Source: JAAAPF01 sp046541805
GTDB lineage: Bacteria > Pseudomonadota > Alphaproteobacteria > Geminicoccales > Geminicoccaceae
Length of the DNA: 25,917 nt
Reading direction: 5' to 3'
Assembly (NCBI GenBank): GCA_046541805.1
Contig: JBKHCM010000032.1
Location: forward strand, 1-25,917
Shown here: positions 23,285 to 25,917 of the stretch, piece by piece
Layout: the number at the start of each line of letters is the position of its first letter
Numbering within the stretch: position 1 is the first letter of the stretch
Program-made: the position numbers and the translations under genes
Notes under the pieces: generated by a model
What the model saw: the letters and a program-made list of their open reading frames with translations, nothing else
Told to the model about the DNA's origin: nothing
Databases searched by the model: none

Positions 23285-24193
23285 TCAGCCCAGCTGGGTG
23301 CCCGCCGGCACCGCCCGGCCGCGCAGGAAATCGGCGGTGGCCATCACCCGGCGGCCCGCCGGCTGCACCTGTTTCGGCCGGAGCGCGCCCTCGCCGCAGG
23401 CGATGGTGAGCCGATCGTCGAGCACCTCGCCCGGCGCACCTTCGGCGTCGACGACCTCCGCCGCCAGCACGCGCAGGCGCTCGCCGCCGAGCGGTAGCCA
23501 GGCGTGCGGGCTGAACGCGCGCACCCGCCGCTCCAGCACCGCGGCCGGCGCGGTGACATCGAGGGCGTATTCGGACTTGTCGATCTTGGCGGCGTAGGTG
23601 ACACCCGCCTCGGGCTGCGGCGTCGCCACCGCGCGCCCGGCCTCGAGCTCGTCCAACAACGGCAACAGGAGGTCGGCCGCCAGCCACGCCAACCGGCCGC
23701 GCAGGTCGGGGCCGGTGGTATCGGTCTCGATCGGCGCCCGCGCCTGGGCGAAGATGGGACCGGTGTCGAGACCCTTCTCCATCTGGAAGATCATCACGCC
23801 GGTCTCGCTATCGCCGGCCTCGATCGCGCGCTCCACCGGCGCCGCACCGCGCCAGCGCGGGAGCAGCGAGCCGTGGAGGTTGAGACAGCCCAGCCGCGGC
23901 GCGTCGAGCACGGCTTGCGGCAGCAACAGGCCGTAGGCGGCGACGACGCCGACATCGGCCTCGAGCGCGCGCAGCTCCTCCTGCACCGCCGCGTCCTTGA
24001 GCGTCCGCGGCGTGCGCACCTCGAGATTCAGCGCGTCCGCCGCGTCGTGGACGGCGGTACGCCGCGCTTGGTGGCCGCGGCCGCCCGGGCGCGGCGGTTG
24101 GGTGTAAACCGCGACGACGGCGTGGCGGCTCTGGGCCAGGCGTTCGAGCGCCGGCAGGGCGAAGTCGGCGGTGCCCATGAAGACGACGCGCAC
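23285..24193 (-). CDS. fmt: Methionyl-tRNA formyltransferase
   Basis: Fmt formylates Met-tRNA(fMet) with 10-formyl-tetrahydrofolate to make the initiator. The 302-residue product begins VRVVFMGTADFALPALERL; the start is a GTG at 24193. GAGGAG, which includes the def stop codon, lies six to seven bases upstream, whereas the longer ATG frame (24229) adds 12 residues unlike the family. Active-site motif LNLHGSLLPRWRGAAPVERAI would cover residues 104-124 with Asn105 and His107; GLDTG (141-145) supplies the catalytic Asp143. The C-terminal domain, which binds tRNA, is complete. It sits between def and truA in one minus-strand run. Confidence 0.95.
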   Translation of the reverse strand: MRVVFMGTADFALPALERLAQSRHAVVAVYTQPPRPGGRGHQARRTAVHDAADALNLEVRTPRTLKDAAVQEELRALEADVGVVAAYGLLLPQAVLDAPRLGCLNLHGSLLPRWRGAAPVERAIEAGDSETGVMIFQMEKGLDTGPIFAQARAPIETDTTGPDLRGRLAWLAADLLLPLLDELEAGRAVATPQPEAGVTYAAKIDKSEYALDVTAPAAVLERRVRAFSPHAWLPLGGERLRVLAAEVVDAEGAPGEVLDDRLTIACGEGALRPKQVQPAGRRVMATADFLRGRAVPAGTQLG

Positions 24194-24203
24194 GGGGCGC
24201 TCC

Positions 24204-24728
24204 TCAGGCGGTCTGGCGCTCTTTATCACGCTGCATCTTGGCGAGCTTGCGCAGCAGCATCTTGCGCTTCAGCGCGGAGAGGTGATCGACGAAAAGCACG
24301 CCGTCGAGATGGTCGAGCTCGTGCTGGACGCAGCGCGCCAAAAGGCCATCGGCGTCCATCTCCCGCACCTCGCCCTGGCGATCGGTGAAGCGCAGGAACA
24401 CCCGCTGGTGGCGTTCCACCTCGGCGTAGATCTCGGGCAGGCTCAAACAGCCCTCCTCGGCGACCACCTTGTCCTGGCCGCGGGCGACGATCTCGGGGTT
24501 CACCAGGCACAAGGGCGCCGGCGGGCTCTCCTTGTCGGCGACGTCGAGGACGACGACGCGCTTCATGACCCCGATCTGCGGCGCGGCGAGGCCGATGCCG
24601 GGGGCGGCGTACATCGTCGCCAGCATCTCGTCCATCAGCCGGCGCAGGTCGTCGTCGACCGCGGCGACCGGCTCGGCCTTGGTCTTGAGCTTGGGGTGAG
24701 GGGCGATGAGGATGTCGTGCAGCGCCAT
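24204..24728 (-). CDS. def: Peptide deformylase
   Basis: Def removes the formyl group from nascent proteins, undoing the modification added by the product of the next gene, fmt. The 174-residue protein has all three motifs of the iron-dependent enzyme: GIGLAAPQIG (44-53), EEGCLSLP (91-98) with metal ligand Cys94, and QHELDHLDG (135-143) with His136, Glu137 and His140. This is a type I deformylase. A 10-base gap separates it from fmt. The upstream gap to recR is 45 bp and holds GGCGGC/GCCGCC (24748-24762) around a three-base loop. Its Shine-Dalgarno is weak. Confidence 0.97.
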   Translation of the reverse strand: MALHDILIAPHPKLKTKAEPVAAVDDDLRRLMDEMLATMYAAPGIGLAAPQIGVMKRVVVLDVADKESPPAPLCLVNPEIVARGQDKVVAEEGCLSLPEIYAEVERHQRVFLRFTDRQGEVREMDADGLLARCVQHELDHLDGVLFVDHLSALKRKMLLRKLAKMQRDKERQTA

Positions 24729-24773
24729 GATCTTGGGGGCTCGTTGTGGCGGCGACGCCGCCGGGGGCGGCGC

Positions 24774-25376
24774 TCAGCTCACCGGGCGCCGCGCCCGCAG
24801 CGCGGCATCGATCGTTCCCTCATCCAGATAGGTGAGCTGGCCGCCGAGCGGAACCCCGAGCGCGAGCCGGGTGACCTGCACCCCCAACGGCCGCAGGCGG
24901 TCGGCGAGGTAGTGTGCCGTGGTCTGGCCGTCGACGGTGGCGCCGAGCGCGAGCACGACCTCGCTCACCGCCGGGTCGGCCGTCTCGATCCGGCGCAACA
25001 GCTCGGGGACGCGGAGCTCGTCGGGACCGGTGCCGTCGATCGCCGACAGCGTCCCGCCGAGGACGTGGTAGCGGCCGAGAAAGCCGCCGCCGCGCTCCAT
25101 CGCCCAGAGGTCGTCGACCTCCTCGACGACACAGATCAGGCCCGGATCGCGCCGGCCGTCGGCGCAGACCGCACAGGGATCGACCGTGTCGAGGTTGCCG
25201 CAGACGCGGCACGAGACGACCTCGCGGGCGACCTGAGCGAGCGCGTCGGCGAGGGGGCGGAGCTGGCGGTCGCGGTGCTTCAACAGGTGCAGCGCGGCGC
25301 GGCGCGCCGAGCGCGGGCCGAGGCCCGGCAGGCGGGCCAGCTGCTTGATGAGCTGGTCGAGCGCCGCGCTGGCCAC
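24774..25376 (-). CDS. recR: Recombination mediator protein RecR
   Basis: RecR works with RecF and RecO to load RecA on gapped DNA. The 200-residue protein shows the N-terminal helix-hairpin-helix LARLPGLGPRSARRAALHLL (13-32), a C4 zinc finger with Cys56, Cys59, Cys68 and Cys71, and a Toprim domain from about residue 80 with ICVVEEVDDLWAME and LALGATVDGQTTAHYLADRL. The length is standard. The start is a GTG one base after the ybaB stop, so translation is coupled. The dnaX-ybaB-recR order is conserved in many bacteria. Confidence 0.95.
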   Translation of the reverse strand: MASAALDQLIKQLARLPGLGPRSARRAALHLLKHRDRQLRPLADALAQVAREVVSCRVCGNLDTVDPCAVCADGRRDPGLICVVEEVDDLWAMERGGGFLGRYHVLGGTLSAIDGTGPDELRVPELLRRIETADPAVSEVVLALGATVDGQTTAHYLADRLRPLGVQVTRLALGVPLGGQLTYLDEGTIDAALRARRPVS

Positions 25377-25377
25377 C

Positions 25378-25701
25378 TCAGAAGGGGGGCTTCATCCCCG
25401 GCGGCAGCTGCATCCCGCCGGTGAGCTTCGCCATCTCCTCCTGCATGGTCTCGTCGACCTTGGTCTTGGCGTCGCTCGCCGCCGCGACGATCAGGTCCTC
25501 GAGGACCTCGGCCTCGTCGGGGTCGATCAGCGAGGGATCGATTTTGACCTTCTTGATGTCGTTCTTGCCCGACATCGTGACGGTGACCAGCCCGGCGCCG
25601 GCGGTACCCTCGACCTCCATGGCGGCGAGGCGCTCTTGGACCTCCGCCATCTTGGTCTGCATCTGCTGGGCCTGTTTGAGCATGTTGCCGATGTTCTTCA
25701 T
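25378..25701 (-). CDS. ybaB: YbaB/EbfC nucleoid-associated protein
   Basis: This small DNA-binding protein (107 residues) forms tweezer-like dimers that coat DNA; it is linked to dnaX and recR in most genomes. It starts MKNIGNMLKQAQQMQTKMAE, the family helix, followed by VEGTAGAGLVTVTMSGK and IDPSLIDPDEAEVLEDLI, and ends GGMQLPPGMKPPF. The ATG overlaps the dnaX stop as ATGA. All segments match the family; nothing is odd. Confidence 0.95.
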   Translation of the reverse strand: MKNIGNMLKQAQQMQTKMAEVQERLAAMEVEGTAGAGLVTVTMSGKNDIKKVKIDPSLIDPDEAEVLEDLIVAAASDAKTKVDETMQEEMAKLTGGMQLPPGMKPPF

Positions 25702-25917
25702 CCGCTGAGCGACCCTTCCTGGCGGGGTGGTGAGGCGGAGGCGTCGTCGCCCGTCCGCGTCTCGACGCCGACGATGGTGGCCCCCGGAATCTTGTCAAGC
25801 ACGGCGCGGACCTGCGGCCAGGCGCGCGCCGCCTCCATGCGCGCGCGCCTGGCCGCCTCGGCGCGCTCGGCGAGCGTCGGCGCCTCGGACCACGCGTCGT
25901 CGACGCCCCAGCGCCGG
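25698..25917 (-). CDS. dnaX: DNA polymerase III gamma/tau subunit, C-terminal end
   Basis: Only the last 72 codons or so are in the window; the gene continues off the right edge. The visible tail includes WGVDDAWSEAPTLAERAEAAR, then VRAVLDKIPGATIVGVETR, and a Ser/Pro-rich end. The segment VRAVLDKIPGATI corresponds to the conserved C-terminus of alphaproteobacterial DnaX (tau), and the overlap with ybaB as ATGA is the standard arrangement. DnaX is the clamp-loader ATPase; its ATP-binding parts are outside the window. An unusually long inverted repeat lies inside this coding stretch. Confidence 0.85.
   Translation of the reverse strand, partial: RRWGVDDAWSEAPTLAERAEAARRARMEAARAWPQVRAVLDKIPGATIVGVETRTGDDASASPPRQEGSLSG
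25814..25856. repeat. Perfect 16-bp inverted repeat inside dnaX
   Basis: The arms at 25814-25829 and 25841-25856 are exact reverse complements, separated by 11 bases. On the dnaX mRNA the loop reads GCAUGGAGGCG and so contains a GGAGG. The arms encode Ala/Arg-rich helix around ARRARMEAARAW, which gives a GC-rich composition, but 16 paired bases without error is notable. It lies about 115 bp before ybaB. Confidence 0.8.

Noticed and set aside
24748..24762. GGCGGC/GCCGCC stem between recR and def
   Set aside because: Six GC pairs around three bases occur often by chance in this composition, and there is no T-run; I mention it in the def entry but do not call a terminator.
1..25917. Defence, toxin-antitoxin, CRISPR, prophage or insertion-sequence content
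   Set aside because: No transposase, integrase, nuclease-effector, toxin pair or spacer-repeat pattern was seen; the only regular repeat is the three-unit hairpin array.

Overview
The window comes from a very GC-rich alphaproteobacterium, most likely Rhodospirillales-like (inferred from gene content and order; no search was run). The main pointers are a CtrA-type cell-cycle regulator beside the flagellar ATPase gene fliI, the run dnaX-ybaB-recR-def-fmt-truA, the run ribD-ribE-ribH-nusB-thiL, and an adjacent dapD-dapE pair. Coding density is high. Many genes overlap by a few bases or sit within 15 bp of each other, which implies translational coupling. No tRNA, rRNA, CRISPR array, insertion sequence or prophage gene was recognised.

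Layout. (1) 1-2384: fliJ (partial) and fliI on the minus strand, divergent from ctrA. The AT-rich gap between them carries a near-consensus CtrA box. (2) 2442-4035, minus: a GNAT acetyltransferase and a TAXI-type periplasmic binding protein. (3) 4253-9887, plus: a HisC-like aminotransferase, a 36-bp hairpin repeat in three copies, ribulose-phosphate epimerase, then riboflavin synthesis genes (ribD, ribE, ribH) running into nusB and thiL. (4) 9888-10536: a 649-bp gene-poor stretch rich in hairpins. (5) 10537-13623: a LysR regulator that overlaps, tail to tail, a multi-pass membrane protein co-transcribed with a divergent shikimate-dehydrogenase-like enzyme. (6) 13772-19874: an envelope and lipid neighbourhood with an MltB-type lytic transglycosylase and a lipase-like hydrolase (plus), then an App1-type phosphatase, a secreted SNase-fold nuclease, TspO and a long acyl-CoA dehydrogenase (minus). 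(7) 20006-22544, plus: dapD, dapE and an unknown membrane protein, making the lysine/diaminopimelate branch. (8) 22507-25917, minus: dnaX (partial), ybaB, recR, def, fmt, truA, covering DNA replication and repair, protein N-terminal processing and tRNA modification.

How the genes work together. RibD, RibE and RibH supply three consecutive riboflavin steps, but the entry enzyme RibBA is not in the cluster. DapD and DapE act in succession-related steps of the succinylase pathway, and their product feeds peptidoglycan, which MltB cleaves. Fmt and Def act at opposite ends of N-formylmethionine use. CtrA probably controls its own promoter and the flagellar genes next to it.

The window is mostly core metabolism. 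I did not find a clear new multi-gene system. The most unusual items are the hairpin array at 5379-5486, the shikimate-dehydrogenase-like enzyme that has lost its substrate-binding serines and is paired with a transporter-like protein, a LysR-type operator embedded in the first codons of its own gene, and a perfect 16-bp inverted repeat inside the dnaX 3' coding region.
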